NCBI RefSeq assembly: GCF_900167105.1
Contig: NZ_FUXE01000002.1
Span: forward strand, 62,001-126,000
Length of the DNA: 64,000 bases
DNA from: Porphyromonas circumdentaria
GTDB taxonomy: Bacteria; Bacteroidota; Bacteroidia; Bacteroidales; Porphyromonadaceae
Direction of reading: 5' to 3'
Below, piece after piece: positions 1 through 9,228 of the stretch. The stretch's first letter is position 1. Every line of letters begins with the position of its first letter. The position numbers and the translations under genes are program-made. The notes beneath the pieces are model-generated. The model was not told the DNA's origin. It worked only from the letters and a program-made list of their open reading frames with translations, and made no database searches.

Positions 1-1705
1 GCAATAAGTGCGTTGCAGTATGATTAGCCTCTGCCATACGACGACGCTCCGTATCGATATAAGCGTGGAAGGTTTGAGATAAATCATCGGGTAACTTATC
101 CATTAAATGTACAGGCAAATTGTTTTCTCGCTTGGTATCTCTAATGGCATGACGAGAGTTGTCTTCTGCCAAAAGATAGCCACTATCGCCTACTTGTCCC
201 CCCATCTCGGCGTAGAAGGGAGACTGAGAAAGCACAACTTGATAGAAGTCCTTATTCTTTTGTTTTACCTTTCTATAGCGCAATATACGGCACTCAGAAT
301 CTGTTCTGTCATAACCCACAAAAAGGGAATCCCCCTCTTGTAGTACGACCCAGTCCTCTGTTTGAAGTAGAGCAGCATTACGAGCACGAGCTTTCTGCTG
401 TGCCATTTCTTCATCAAATCCAGCTTGATCTAACGACATATTATGCTCTCGGAGGATTAACTCTGTAAGATCTAAAGGAAAGCCAAATGTATCATAAAGC
501 ACAAAAGCATCGTGCCCCGAGAGAGTACCCTCACTCCCGAACTCCTCAATCTTTCTGTCTAAGAGCTTCATACCAGATTCAAGAGTGCGTAGGAAGCTAT
601 CCTCCTCCTCTTTCATTACTTTGACAATCAGGTCTTTCTGAGCTATAAGCTCTGGATAGGCACTACCCATACAATCAATAAGAACGGGTAAAAGAGCGTA
701 CATAAAAGCCTCTTTACGGTTAAGGAATGTGTAACCGTAACGAACCGCTCTACGCAAAATACGGCGAATTACATAACCAGCTTTGGCATTAGACGGAAGT
801 TGCCCATCGGTAATTGCAAATGCTATGGTACGTACGTGGTCTGCTATCACTCGCATAGCTATATCAGTCTTCTCACTATGTCCATAAGCAATTCCAGAAA
901 GATTGGCTATTGCCTGGATAATAGGTTGAAAAACATCCGTATCATAATTAGAGCGTTTGCCCTGCATAGCCATACAAAGACGCTCAAAACCCATACCCGT
1001 ATCTATTACCCTGTGAGGCAATGGAGAGAGCGAACCATTGGCCAAGCGATTGTACTGCATGAATACAAGGTTCCATATCTCTACTACCTGAGGGTGGTCT
1101 CTATTGATCAGATCCCTCCCAGACACCTCTGCCCGTTCTGCCTCAATGCGGAGATCTATATGTATTTCACTACAGGGGCCACAGGGACCAGTATCCCCCA
1201 TTTCCCAAAAGTTATCCTTTTTATTACCATTTAAGATACGTTCTTTGGGCAGGTAACGCTCCCAAATAGAAGCCGCTTCGTTATCCCTTTCAAGTCCATC
1301 TTCGGCAGCACCTTCAAAGACAGTGGCATAGAGACGATCGGCAGGTATACCCAATCTCTCGTGAAGAAACTCCCAAGCCCATGTAATAGCCTCTTCCTTG
1401 AAATAATCCCCAAAAGACCAATTGCCCAACATCTCAAACATAGTATGGTGATAGGTATCGTGCCCCACCTCCTCGAGGTCATTGTGTTTACCACTTACCC
1501 GCAAGCACTTTTGGGAGTCTGCTACTCGTGGATATTTAGCCTCTGCATTGCCCAGAATAATATCCTTAAACTGGTTCATTCCAGCATTGGTAAACATAAG
1601 CGTAGGATCACCCTTTACAACCATCGGTGCAGAGGGAACTATATGATGCTGCTTAGAGGCAAAAAAGTCCAAAAAAGCAGCACGTATCTCGTTAGCGGTC
1701 ATCAT
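1..1705 (-). CDS. alaS: alanyl-tRNA synthetase (partial, C-terminus off the left edge)
   Basis: Charges tRNA-Ala with alanine in the cytoplasm. Translated from the minus strand, it starts [18 protein letters not shown], the class II AlaRS N-terminus, with the family motif [13 protein letters not shown] near 1180. It runs off the window in the editing domain at HTATHLL, the HxxxH zinc-site motif. About 568 of the usual roughly 875 residues are present. Two in-frame ATGs sit at 1705 and 1702; the first is used here. wecB ends 121 bp upstream on the same strand, and a TAnnTTTG element (1737-1744) lies between them, so alaS probably has its own promoter. Very sure of identity. Confidence 0.97.
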   Translation of the reverse strand, partial: MMTANEIRAAFLDFFASKQHHIVPSAPMVVKGDPTLMFTNAGMNQFKDIILGNAEAKYPRVADSQKCLRVSGKHNDLEEVGHDTYHHTMFEMLGNWSFGDYFKEEAITWAWEFLHERLGIPADRLYATVFEGAAEDGLERDNEAASIWERYLPKERILNGNKKDNFWEMGDTGPCGPCSEIHIDLRIEAERAEVSGRDLINRDHPQVVEIWNLVFMQYNRLANGSLSPLPHRVIDTGMGFERLCMAMQGKRSNYDTDVFQPIIQAIANLSGIAYGHSEKTDIAMRVIADHVRTIAFAITDGQLPSNAKAGYVIRRILRRAVRYGYTFLNRKEAFMYALLPVLIDCMGSAYPELIAQKDLIVKVMKEEEDSFLRTLESGMKLLDRKIEEFGSEGTLSGHDAFVLYDTFGFPLDLTELILREHNMSLDQAGFDEEMAQQKARARNAALLQTEDWVVLQEGDSLFVGYDRTDSECRILRYRKVKQKNKDFYQVVLSQSPFYAEMGGQVGDSGYLLAEDNSRHAIRDTKRENNLPVHLMDKLPDDLSQTFHAYIDTERRRMAEANHTATHLL

Positions 1706-1736
1706 ATTTCTTCTTAAAGCTCTTTTTATTGTCTGA

Positions 1737-1744
1737 CAAAAGTA
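1737..1744 (-). promoter_or_regulatory. candidate -7 promoter element of alaS
   Basis: Reads TACTTTTG on the minus strand, matching the Bacteroidota -7 consensus TAnnTTTG, about 32 nt before the alaS start. No clear TTG -33 box lies 19-20 nt upstream, so support is moderate. Confidence 0.4.
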
Positions 1745-1826
1745 AACATTCTTACCCAAATGCCTACCCACCCAGCTCTTTAAGTGGTATTATGAAAGCT
1801 TTAAGTAGTATATAGTAATCCTCTAA

Positions 1827-3005
1827 TTAGTAACACAGACTTTGGGAGAGCACCTCCACTATATACGAACAGGCATTTCCATCACCATAGGGGTTATTAG
1901 CTCTACTCATTTCAGCATATGCGAGTTCATCTGTTAGAAGTCTTTCTACATTACTAACAATTTGATCGTAGTCTGTGCCCACAAGTTTTACAGTTCCCGC
2001 CTCTACTGCTTCGGGACGTTCTGTTGTATCTCTCATCACCAGTACGGGTTTTCCCAGTCCTGGAGCCTCTTCTTGTATGCCTCCACTATCGGTAAGTACA
2101 ATAAATGAACGCTCCATGAGTGTAACAAACTGCAAGTATTCGAGAGGCTCGATGAAGAAAAGATTCTCCCATTTATTTAACTCTTTCCCAAACACATCGT
2201 GGATAGGCTTACGAACATTAGGATTAAGATGCATGGGATAAACAAAATCTACCTCTGGAAAACGTTTACTAAGCGTCTGAATAGCACGGCAAATACTAAG
2301 GAATCCATTCCCAAAGTTCTCTCTACGATGCCCAGTAATAAGTATAAGTCTACGTTCTTTATGGAGTCGCGTTAGATCATATCCAGATTGAAGGAGTTTT
2401 TGCTCCACTTCTTTTTGCAAATTAGGATTGTTCTTTATGCTGGCTACTACTTGTTGGAGCGCATCAATTACAGTATTGCCCGTAACGAATATGCGGTCAT
2501 TAGAAATTCCTTCTGCAAGCAAATTGTCCTGACTAAGTTTAGTAGGGGTGAAGTGATAAGTAGCCATGCGGGCTGTTAGTTGGCGATTCATCTCTTCTGG
2601 CCAAGGACTATATATATTGTGTGTACGTAGTCCCGCCTCTACGTGTCCAACAGAGATTTGTTGGTAAAAAGCCGCAAGAGCAGCAGCAGTGCTGGTCGTT
2701 GTATCGCCGTGTACCAATACGACATCGGGTTTAGATTGCTTGAGTACTTCTCGCATTCCGAGTAAAACTCGACTGGTAACATCATAGAGATCCTGGCCTT
2801 GTTTCATAATTGCCAAGTCATAGTCGGGTTTGATGTCGAATAAATCTAACACTTGATCCAACATCTCTTTATGCTGGCCTGTTACACAAACGATTGTTTC
2901 AAAATCATTAGTTTTTGCTTGTAACGCCTTTACCAATGGAGCCATCTTGATAGCTTCGGGACGAGTACCGAAAACTAACATTACTCTTTTCATGTTTACT
3001 AACAT
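1827..3005 (-). CDS. wecB: UDP-N-acetylglucosamine 2-epimerase (non-hydrolysing)
   Basis: Interconverts UDP-GlcNAc and UDP-ManNAc, the first step towards ManNAc or ManNAcA residues of surface glycans. Visible motifs in order: [13 protein letters not shown] (N-terminal Rossmann), [40 protein letters not shown] and [12 protein letters not shown] (C-terminal UDP-binding half). The 392 aa length is normal. The first ATG directly follows the wecG stop; an ATG at 2993 giving [14 protein letters not shown] fits the family start better. It is the last gene of the minus-strand polysaccharide run, after wecG. With wecC (9229-10437) it completes a UDP-ManNAcA route. Very sure of family. Confidence 0.95.
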   Translation of the reverse strand: MLVNMKRVMLVFGTRPEAIKMAPLVKALQAKTNDFETIVCVTGQHKEMLDQVLDLFDIKPDYDLAIMKQGQDLYDVTSRVLLGMREVLKQSKPDVVLVHGDTTTSTAAALAAFYQQISVGHVEAGLRTHNIYSPWPEEMNRQLTARMATYHFTPTKLSQDNLLAEGISNDRIFVTGNTVIDALQQVVASIKNNPNLQKEVEQKLLQSGYDLTRLHKERRLILITGHRRENFGNGFLSICRAIQTLSKRFPEVDFVYPMHLNPNVRKPIHDVFGKELNKWENLFFIEPLEYLQFVTLMERSFIVLTDSGGIQEEAPGLGKPVLVMRDTTERPEAVEAGTVKLVGTDYDQIVSNVERLLTDELAYAEMSRANNPYGDGNACSYIVEVLSQSLCY

Positions 3006-3704
3006 CTAATAAAATAATACTCTGAATAGGAATCGTACTAAATGTATCTGTCTTTTGATGCGACTTGGTTGGCGTAATAAACGATAGGCAAACTCAAGAT
3101 TATTGCGTATCCACCACTCAGGAGCTCTCTTTACACGTCCTGTATACACATCAAAACTCCCTCCTAAGCCTTGGTAGATTGCTAAAGGATGCACTTTTTG
3201 CATACGCTCCATAAGAAGTTCCTGTTTAGGAGACCCCATGGCGACAAATACAATATCTGGTTTTTTGGCTATAATATCTGCAATTAGAGCCTCATCATCT
3301 CCACTTTTAAAGTAACCATCTCTATAACCGACAATATTTACTCCAGGGAAATCTTCCTTAAGTTTTTCGATGGTAGAGGATATTACCTCGGGCTTTCCTC
3401 CCACGAGATAGAAACTTTTCTCTCTACTATATCGCTCTATAATCTTGAGCCATAGTTCACAACCTGCTATCTTACGGGCTTTTTTATATCCCTTTTTCTT
3501 GAGAGCAATTACTGCTCCCACCCCATCTGGGTAGCCAATATTACGATTGTAAATAGCCTTTAGATCGTCTGTAGCGTGCAGTATTTTCTCTGCATTAATT
3601 GCCACTAATATGCCTGGATGCCTCTCTATATGATTGATCAACTCAAGAGTCGAAGCAAAAGGATAAACACCTACTCCACTAAGTAGAACTGGCTGCATAA
3701 GCAC
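3006..3704 (-). CDS. wecG: WecG/TagA/CpsF-family glycosyltransferase
   Basis: GT26-family enzyme (232 aa), predicted to transfer ManNAc or ManNAcA from UDP to undecaprenyl-PP-GlcNAc at the inner membrane face. Family signatures are clear: YPDGVGAV near residue 58, VAMGSPKQE in the middle, and the C-terminal GLGGSFDVYTGRVKRAPEWW followed by the basic stretch LLRQPSRIKRQ. No membrane span is apparent; the basic tail probably mediates peripheral binding. It abuts wecB with no gap and lies 21 bp after a GT2 gene, so it is operonic. WecA, WecB, WecC and WecG together resemble the enterobacterial common antigen start, though the exact sugar (ManNAc or ManNAcA) cannot be read from sequence. Confidence 0.9.
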   Translation of the reverse strand: MLMQPVLLSGVGVYPFASTLELINHIERHPGILVAINAEKILHATDDLKAIYNRNIGYPDGVGAVIALKKKGYKKARKIAGCELWLKIIERYSREKSFYLVGGKPEVISSTIEKLKEDFPGVNIVGYRDGYFKSGDDEALIADIIAKKPDIVFVAMGSPKQELLMERMQKVHPLAIYQGLGGSFDVYTGRVKRAPEWWIRNNLEFAYRLLRQPSRIKRQIHLVRFLFRVLFY

Positions 3705-3725
3705 TCTTTAGATACTAAAAACAAC

Positions 3726-4769
3726 TTATTTATGGAGTTTTTTTCTTATTTCCTCTATGATAGAGAAGAGCGAGAAGAGTATAAAAGAACGCCCTATGGT
3801 ATTCCAGAAAAGCTTTACAGAGGAGCTTCCCTGATACCAATCCTTTTTATACCCATTATAATAGCTTGAGAAAACACCTTTTCTTCGGAACTCGGCGTAG
3901 AGTTTCAGTTTAGTCGAGAGCGAGAACCGAGATTTTCGGACGAAGTTTAGCAAGTTGCGATGCAGCATATTGGAAGCACTTTTCACCATCTGCATATCAT
4001 AGCTATTGGGTGCTGGATTATGCAAATTGAAGCAATCTCGCCACAAATCCTCGATACGAAAGAAGTCATCTATCTGCCGCATTCTTCGTGCCTGGTCAGA
4101 AAGGTTCATAACACTTCCCACCCGAATATAGTATAAATAAGGAATAAGAGAGGAGTTGAAGAAGCTGGCTCGGGTTATAACTTTCATAATCCTGGGCCAT
4201 ATCTCGAAGTCTTCAAAATAGATGCCGTCGATATAGCGCAGATTATTCTCGAGCCAAATCTTTTTTTCAGAGATAAAAGTACACGAAGAGATATTAGCTA
4301 ATTGGTACTGAAGAATATCTTTTCCCGAATATTCCCCTTCGTGGTAATTTCCGATAGAGCCTCCAAAAGTTACTACTCCATTCGTTCTGATATAGGGGAA
4401 GAAAAGAATCTCGGTACTATTCTGCTCTATCTGCTTCATAATTAAAGCAAGACATTGAGGAGCAATATAGTCATCTGAGTCTATAAACCAAATATACTTG
4501 CCTACTGCTTCTTCGATCCCTACATTTCTTGCGCTACTCTGCCCCCCATTACTCTTATGAATAACACGTATAAAAGAGTGCTCTCGTGCCAACTCATCAC
4601 AAATTGCCCCACTACTATCGGTGGAACCATCATCTACCAAGATGATTTCATAGTTGTAATAATCTTGTGCAAGAATACTCTCTACACAGCGGCGCAAATA
4701 ATCCTCTACATTATAAACGGGGATAATAATAGACAATGCGCGTACAAACTCGGGAGAAAACTCTAACAT
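3726..4769 (-). CDS. family 2 glycosyltransferase (copy A)
   Basis: GT-A fold inverting transferase, 347 aa, predicted to add a sugar to a lipid-linked glycan on the cytoplasmic side. The N-terminal domain has LSIIIPVYN (12-20), LVDDGSTDS (44-52) and the metal-binding DSDD (97-100). The C-terminal third is variable and ends in a hydrophobic/basic segment that may touch the membrane. It is a close paralogue of the next gene upstream (4815-5846): the first 100 residues differ at few positions, and long stretches match at DNA level. Donor and acceptor sugars are unknown. Spacing of 21 bp to wecG and 45 bp from copy B suggests one transcript. Confidence 0.9.
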   Translation of the reverse strand: MLEFSPEFVRALSIIIPVYNVEDYLRRCVESILAQDYYNYEIILVDDGSTDSSGAICDELAREHSFIRVIHKSNGGQSSARNVGIEEAVGKYIWFIDSDDYIAPQCLALIMKQIEQNSTEILFFPYIRTNGVVTFGGSIGNYHEGEYSGKDILQYQLANISSCTFISEKKIWLENNLRYIDGIYFEDFEIWPRIMKVITRASFFNSSLIPYLYYIRVGSVMNLSDQARRMRQIDDFFRIEDLWRDCFNLHNPAPNSYDMQMVKSASNMLHRNLLNFVRKSRFSLSTKLKLYAEFRRKGVFSSYYNGYKKDWYQGSSSVKLFWNTIGRSFILFSLFSIIEEIRKKLHK

Positions 4770-4814
4770 ACTAAATCAAGAAATACTATTTTCAAACAAC
4801 ACAAAACCTCTTTA

Positions 4815-5846
4815 CTACTCCTTTATTATATCTCTTACTATCGAATAGAGCGCATAGGCAATAAAGGAACGCCCTATGATATTCCAAACCCATTTTAGTT
4901 TTCCCGATTTGATATAAGGATGCCTACGATGCCCATTATAATAGTTGGAGAAAACTCCCTTTTTCCTGTACCGAAAAAGCAATTTGAGCTTAGTAAAAGA
5001 AGAGAGTTTAGAGAGCGTAGTAAAGGTTAGTAGGCATCTATGAAGCACCCTTGTACTTTCTTTAAGAACGACCATATCATAACTATCGGGCGCGGGAGTA
5101 ACAAGATTGAAGTGCTCTCTCCAAGACTCTTCGATGCGGAAATGATCCTCTATCTGCTTTAGCTTCTTCTCTGGATTAGATTGATTCATGATACTATCAG
5201 GACGCATAAAATACCTATACGGGACAATTTCTGAATCAAAAAAAACAGATTTTTGGACTACTCTCATTAATTGAGGCCATATCTCAAAGTCTTCAAAGAC
5301 TATTCCTTCCAGGAAATTAAGTCCGTGCACATCCCATAAAGATTTCAAGGATATAAAAGACCATGCAGTATGGTTTGCCATTTCATTAAGTACAACTTCC
5401 CTTCCACTATAATGCCCAGGGTAATACTTTCCAACAGGAACTCCAATAATAGACGATCCATCCGTTCTCAAAAATCGGAAGAAAAGAATCTCTGCCTCTG
5501 CTTTTTCTATCTGATTCATCATAGGCAAGAGGCACCCAGAAGCGATATAGTCATCGGAGTCTATAAACCAAATATACTTGCCTACTGCCCTTTGGAGCCC
5601 TGCATTTCTTGCACTACTAAGCCCTCCATTGGGCTTATGAATTACACGTATCGAGGAGTGTTCCTTTGCAAGTTTATCACAAATCGCACCGCTACTATCG
5701 GTAGCACCATCATCTACCAAGATTATTTCGTAGTCATGATAATCTTGTTCGAAGATGCTCTCTACACAGCGATGCAAATAGTCCTGCACATTATATACAG
5801 GGATAACAATTGAGAGTGTGGGTAATAAGTTTGCAGTACTCTCCAT
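4815..5846 (-). CDS. family 2 glycosyltransferase (copy B)
   Basis: Paralogue of copy A with the same layout: LSIVIPVYN (11-19), LVDDGATDS, metal-binding DSDD (96-99) and a divergent C-terminus. 343 aa. Predicted role is adding one sugar during surface polysaccharide repeat assembly. It is the first gene after the HU terminator (5884-5932), so it probably has a separate promoter or depends on read-through. Divergence is concentrated in the C-terminal half, which usually sets acceptor choice, so the pair may add two successive sugars. Specificity cannot be inferred. Confidence 0.9.
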   Translation of the reverse strand: MESTANLLPTLSIVIPVYNVQDYLHRCVESIFEQDYHDYEIILVDDGATDSSGAICDKLAKEHSSIRVIHKPNGGLSSARNAGLQRAVGKYIWFIDSDDYIASGCLLPMMNQIEKAEAEILFFRFLRTDGSSIIGVPVGKYYPGHYSGREVVLNEMANHTAWSFISLKSLWDVHGLNFLEGIVFEDFEIWPQLMRVVQKSVFFDSEIVPYRYFMRPDSIMNQSNPEKKLKQIEDHFRIEESWREHFNLVTPAPDSYDMVVLKESTRVLHRCLLTFTTLSKLSSFTKLKLLFRYRKKGVFSNYYNGHRRHPYIKSGKLKWVWNIIGRSFIAYALYSIVRDIIKE

Positions 5847-5872
5847 AACAACAACGATAAAACTTATATCCT

Positions 5873-5932
5873 CAATAAAAAGCTCCAGCTCCTAAGATAA
5901 AGGAAAGAAACTTATCATTAGGAGCTGGAAGC
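5873..5932 (-). terminator. rho-independent terminator after the HU-like gene
   Basis: An 11-bp perfect stem (5884-5894 with 5919-5929, core CCAGCTCCTA) extends inward by GATAA/TTATC across a one-base bulge. On the minus strand it is followed by a T-rich run (TTTTTATT, 5880-5873). It sits 22 bp beyond the HU stop codon and separates HU from the GT2 genes. Confidence 0.8.
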
Positions 5933-5954
5933 GACAGTTGAAACTAACTATAAA

Positions 5955-6446
5955 TCATATTCCCTCGCCACTCGCCTCTGGATCTGAGGGAGGATTGCCA
6001 GGAGAGGGAGGAGGTTGCACTCCAGGAGTTGGGGTATCTTTCTTAGACTTAGGTTCAATACGCTCGTACTGGATATTATTCAAAGTGAAGTACTCCTTAG
6101 AGGGATGGAGCTTAATAACAGGCTTTACAATATGCCTTGTCGAGAGGAATTTCTCATCTACTGGCACAACCATACTTCTGAAACTTGGTTTCAAAACGCC
6201 CATATCTCCAAACTCTACCATATCGCCCTCGGAAACAATATCCTTGGCAATCTCAATGGCATAGTTAAGTACTGCCGAAACCTCTTGATGCGTAAAAGTG
6301 GTTGCCTTGGCAACACGCTCACAAAAATGACGGAAACTAACGCGATTCCGCCCAGAAGGCAATGCCACCTGCACCATTTGACCTTTTAATTTCCCCACCA
6401 CAGCCTTGCGCTGATGTAGGGTAAAATTCATTTTCTTCTCTGCCAT
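5955..6446 (-). CDS. HU-related DNA-binding protein (HIG family)
   Basis: Nucleoid-type DNA-binding protein of the Bacteroidota 'HU-HIG' family, 163 aa against about 90 for true HU. The HU-like core spans roughly residues 8-115; typical elements are VSFRHFCERVAKATTFTHQEVSAV and the strand-loop GDMVEFGDMG. The tail after residue 135 is proline-rich and disordered. It lies inside the polysaccharide locus with its own terminator. In P. gingivalis an HU gene also flanks the capsule locus (from memory), so a regulatory role on these genes is possible but not shown. Start is the first ATG (MAEKKMN); MNFTLHQ is an alternative. Confidence 0.85.
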   Translation of the reverse strand: MAEKKMNFTLHQRKAVVGKLKGQMVQVALPSGRNRVSFRHFCERVAKATTFTHQEVSAVLNYAIEIAKDIVSEGDMVEFGDMGVLKPSFRSMVVPVDEKFLSTRHIVKPVIKLHPSKEYFTLNNIQYERIEPKSKKDTPTPGVQPPPSPGNPPSDPEASGEGI

Positions 6447-6888
6447 ATTCTCTACTTTACTCTTTATGCGTCGAAACTATTAATTTACAAAGAAAAAAAC
6501 ACCGCCAGCCCAATAGTATGCTGCTCAACAAAATAAAAAACAAATAAAATATGAAGAGGTATATACTACCACGACAAAAAGTACATACTATCCGTCAAAT
6601 TAGTACTTACTATTTTCAGGATTACTATATACTATCTGGTCAATTAATACATACTTTTCAGAAGAATACTATCTGCTCTTTTGGCCGGCGGTGTTTGATC
6701 AATCCTCAGTGACAACAAAATATATCAAAAACTACCAAACTCTATCCGAAAGATTTCCTTTTAAGAAACCTGATTATACTTTTCAAAAAACGCCTTGTAA
6801 AAACTCTCTTACACCACAGCGAGAAGAGATATTTTTCGCAAACTTAGCAAATCATTTTGAAATAAAAAAAGGAATACTCTTTTTTAAT
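6447..6888. other. 442-bp intergenic region between GT4 and HU genes
   Basis: AT-rich spacer between two minus-strand genes. It contains a 22-nt-period tandem array (6563-6687, listed separately). A short plus-strand reading frame at 6691-6927 overlaps the GT4 3' end and has no recognisable features; I do not call it. No clear terminator follows GT4 and no TAnnTTTG box was found for the HU gene. Confidence 0.6.
6563..6687. repeat. intergenic tandem repeat, 22-nt period
   Basis: Four consecutive 22-nt units start at 6563, 6585, 6607 and 6629, beginning ATACTACC, ATACTATC, TTACTATT and ATACTATC; two of them end TTAGTAC and TTAATAC. A 15-nt partial unit (6651) and another ATACTATC unit (6666) follow. 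The strict 22-nt spacing over degenerate sequence marks an old minisatellite. 22 is not a multiple of 3, so it is not coding. Three other arrays of the same period occur in this window. Confidence 0.75.
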
Positions 6889-7950
6889 CTAAAAACTACC
6901 CGAAAGTTCATTATAAAGTTTCTCTAAAGAGAGTGCCACCCCCTCGGGAGCATATTTATAACCTTCGGTCTTAGAGGCTTGTTGCAGGGCAGAGAGCAGA
7001 GCAGGCTCTTCGCAGAGCTTTTTCAAAATAACGAACAGCTCATTACGCTCTCCTGGAGCGATAAGTACCCCGTTCTCTTCGTTCACCACATCGGGAATAC
7101 CGCCTACACGAGTAGCTACCACCGCTATTCCATACGCAAAAGCCTCTAAAATCACCATAGGAAGCCCCTCGAAATAAGAGGGCAGAAGGAGCAAATCTGC
7201 CTCAAGAAGAGCTTTTTTCTTGGTATCTCCCGAGAGCCAACCATGAAATCGCACCAGCTCCGACAGGCCAAGTTCTTCTACTTTTCTTTTAAATAATAGC
7301 ACGTCACCATTGCCCCCTACATCCAAAACAAGCTTACCTGCAAAGTATTCTTTATGCTCTGCCAGCACCTCGAGCAGGTCATAAATCCCTTTCGACTGAG
7401 CCAAAAGCCCCAAAAAAAGTACTCGTAGCAAAGAAGAGGGTGTGCGCTCGTTAAGCTCCTCTTCGGTAGGCAGAACCACAGGATTAGGAATAATACGCAC
7501 CAAAGTACGGGGTGCAATCTCTCTAAAAAAGTGCTGCCAAGAGGAAGAGAGCACAATAATACAATCAGCCCTATTCAAGAGCCAGCTAATAAGCTTGGGA
7601 TGCGTGCGATAAAAATCCCTAAAAGCACCGCCATGAGCATGAAGTATCGCCTTTCTTCCCAACAACTTAGCCAGCAGCATGAAGATAGAAGCACGGTAAA
7701 AACAAATAGACACGGCCGTGTGGATATGCACTATTTTAATCCGACGGTAGGCAATAAGCCTCCCCAAAAATCGGACTAAAGCCCCCAAAAGCACAAAAAA
7801 ATTGCGCCAACCGCTCCACCTCGAATTGGCTATAAAATCAAACTGTTTGAAAACATGCTCATCATAAATAGACAACACTTGGGCTATTCCGCCACGGACA
7901 GGTTTGTACGAACAGCCAACAGTCAGAACATCTCGCCTGTCAAGCCTCAT
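6889..7950 (-). CDS. GT4-family (GT-B fold) glycosyltransferase
   Basis: Retaining transferase of the GT4 family, 353 aa. The N-terminal domain has the glycine-rich SYKPVRGGIAQV and ends near LHAHGGAFRDF; the C-terminal nucleotide-sugar domain shows LFLGLLAQSKGIYDLLE, FHGWLSGDTKKKALLEADLL, and the EX7E region PSYFEGLPMVILEAFAYG, followed by ATRVGGIPDVV. Predicted cytoplasmic, membrane-associated. It overlaps the upstream polymerase gene by 4 bp (ATGA), so the two are translationally coupled. Sugar specificity is unknown. Confidence 0.92.
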   Translation of the reverse strand: MRLDRRDVLTVGCSYKPVRGGIAQVLSIYDEHVFKQFDFIANSRWSGWRNFFVLLGALVRFLGRLIAYRRIKIVHIHTAVSICFYRASIFMLLAKLLGRKAILHAHGGAFRDFYRTHPKLISWLLNRADCIIVLSSSWQHFFREIAPRTLVRIIPNPVVLPTEEELNERTPSSLLRVLFLGLLAQSKGIYDLLEVLAEHKEYFAGKLVLDVGGNGDVLLFKRKVEELGLSELVRFHGWLSGDTKKKALLEADLLLLPSYFEGLPMVILEAFAYGIAVVATRVGGIPDVVNEENGVLIAPGERNELFVILKKLCEEPALLSALQQASKTEGYKYAPEGVALSLEKLYNELSGSF

Positions 7951-9209
7951 AAATATCTTGCGCTTTGAAAATAAATAGTCGAATACCTCGAAATACTCTG
8001 CCTCGCCCCAGAAAGTACTAACAAAGCAAGTGCCAAGGAAAAAAGAGCCGAAAAGAGAAAATAAATCTCGCTCTGAAAAAAAGAAAAAAGCAAGGCCGAT
8101 AAGAAAAGAGCCAAACTTAATCGATAATAAGGAGAGCCCCTATTAGAGCGAATAAGACGATAGAGAGAGAAGTAAAACATCGACAACAACACCAGACCAA
8201 CAAGACCATGCTCTACAAGTGCGTTGACAAATTGGTTGTGAGAGAAGACCCTCATACCTGTCTTTTGGTAATTATAATCAACAACTTTTGTCCAACCTCT
8301 CCCAAAAAGTAGCTCATAGGCATTACCCCCACTCCAATTCTCAATGCCATTCACCCAAAAAGCTATGCGACCAGAGCCTTTTATATCTATCTTATTAGCA
8401 GATTCATTTGAATATATACTCCTCCCAACTACACGAACTTGAAACTTCTCGTTCGTAGTATACAGATAAATAAGACCACCCAATAGTGCGATAAAAACGA
8501 ATAAAAAACGTACAACGTACCTCGGAGTTATCCTTTTCGGCAGCATTAACACGACGACTCCCACCAACAACATAAGCCATCCCGTACGAACATAAGCCTG
8601 AAAAATAGAAACTAACCCCACCAGAATAAGAAACAAATTGAAACCTTTGCTCAAAAAAGAACGGAATCTCTTGCTCTTAAATCCATTGAGTAGCACAAGA
8701 ATAGAAGCCGCAAAGTAAGAAGATGCCGCATGAGGAGAACCAAAAACAGCCGAATAATAAACCGTACCCTCCTCCGAAAAAGAGTGCGTTACAAGGTAAT
8801 CTTGAATGGGAGTAACGAACCCCAGCAATACAAAAAAAGAGGCAAGAAGAATAAACTGAGCTAAAGAATAGAGAAATATCTCTAAACGGTCAGTTCTAAG
8901 AGAGTATTTAATCAGCCAATAACGAAAAAAGAGCATCAAAGGCAATTGCTTCATGGCATGCGTAAAAGAATAAAGAGGATTAAGAATAGACTCTACATTC
9001 AAAGTACTCTCTATAGCTAACCCGTAACTATACTTCTCCCAAGCATACTTCCTTTTAAGACTCCGTATAGAGAATACTAAAAGGTAAAATAATAAAGGAA
9101 GTTTCCACAGCTGCGCGATAGATAAACCCAAAGGTGTAGGGAATCCCTCGATATAATGCAGTATAAAAAAAAGAATAAAACTGAATATATAAAGTAAATA
9201 TCCCCTCAT
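7947..9209 (-). CDS. O-antigen polymerase/ligase-like membrane protein (Wzy/WaaL type)
   Basis: Polytopic inner-membrane protein, 420 aa, with around ten hydrophobic segments. A large hydrophilic periplasmic loop (about residues 260-320) ends in SHNQFVNALVEHGLVGLVLL, the signature of the Wzy_C/O-antigen ligase family. It would polymerise lipid-linked repeat units or ligate glycan to lipid A. Between wecC (20 bp upstream) and the overlapping GT4, so part of the glycan operon. Polymerase and ligase cannot be told apart by sequence alone; polymerase is favoured because the rest of the locus builds a repeat unit. Confidence 0.8.
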   Translation of the reverse strand: MRGYLLYIFSFILFFILHYIEGFPTPLGLSIAQLWKLPLLFYLLVFSIRSLKRKYAWEKYSYGLAIESTLNVESILNPLYSFTHAMKQLPLMLFFRYWLIKYSLRTDRLEIFLYSLAQFILLASFFVLLGFVTPIQDYLVTHSFSEEGTVYYSAVFGSPHAASSYFAASILVLLNGFKSKRFRSFLSKGFNLFLILVGLVSIFQAYVRTGWLMLLVGVVVLMLPKRITPRYVVRFLFVFIALLGGLIYLYTTNEKFQVRVVGRSIYSNESANKIDIKGSGRIAFWVNGIENWSGGNAYELLFGRGWTKVVDYNYQKTGMRVFSHNQFVNALVEHGLVGLVLLSMFYFSLYRLIRSNRGSPYYRLSLALFLSALLFSFFQSEIYFLFSALFSLALALLVLSGARQSISRYSTIYFQSARYL

Positions 9210-9228
9210 TGTACCCCTCTATATTAGT

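Noticed and set aside
800-1717. Several reading frames opposite or out of frame with alaS
   Set aside because: They are shadows of the alaS coding strand, whose translation is unambiguous.
6691-6927. 78-aa plus-strand reading frame
   Set aside because: Overlaps the 3' end of the GT4 gene on the other strand, no ribosome site, no recognisable features, and composition follows the AT-rich spacer.
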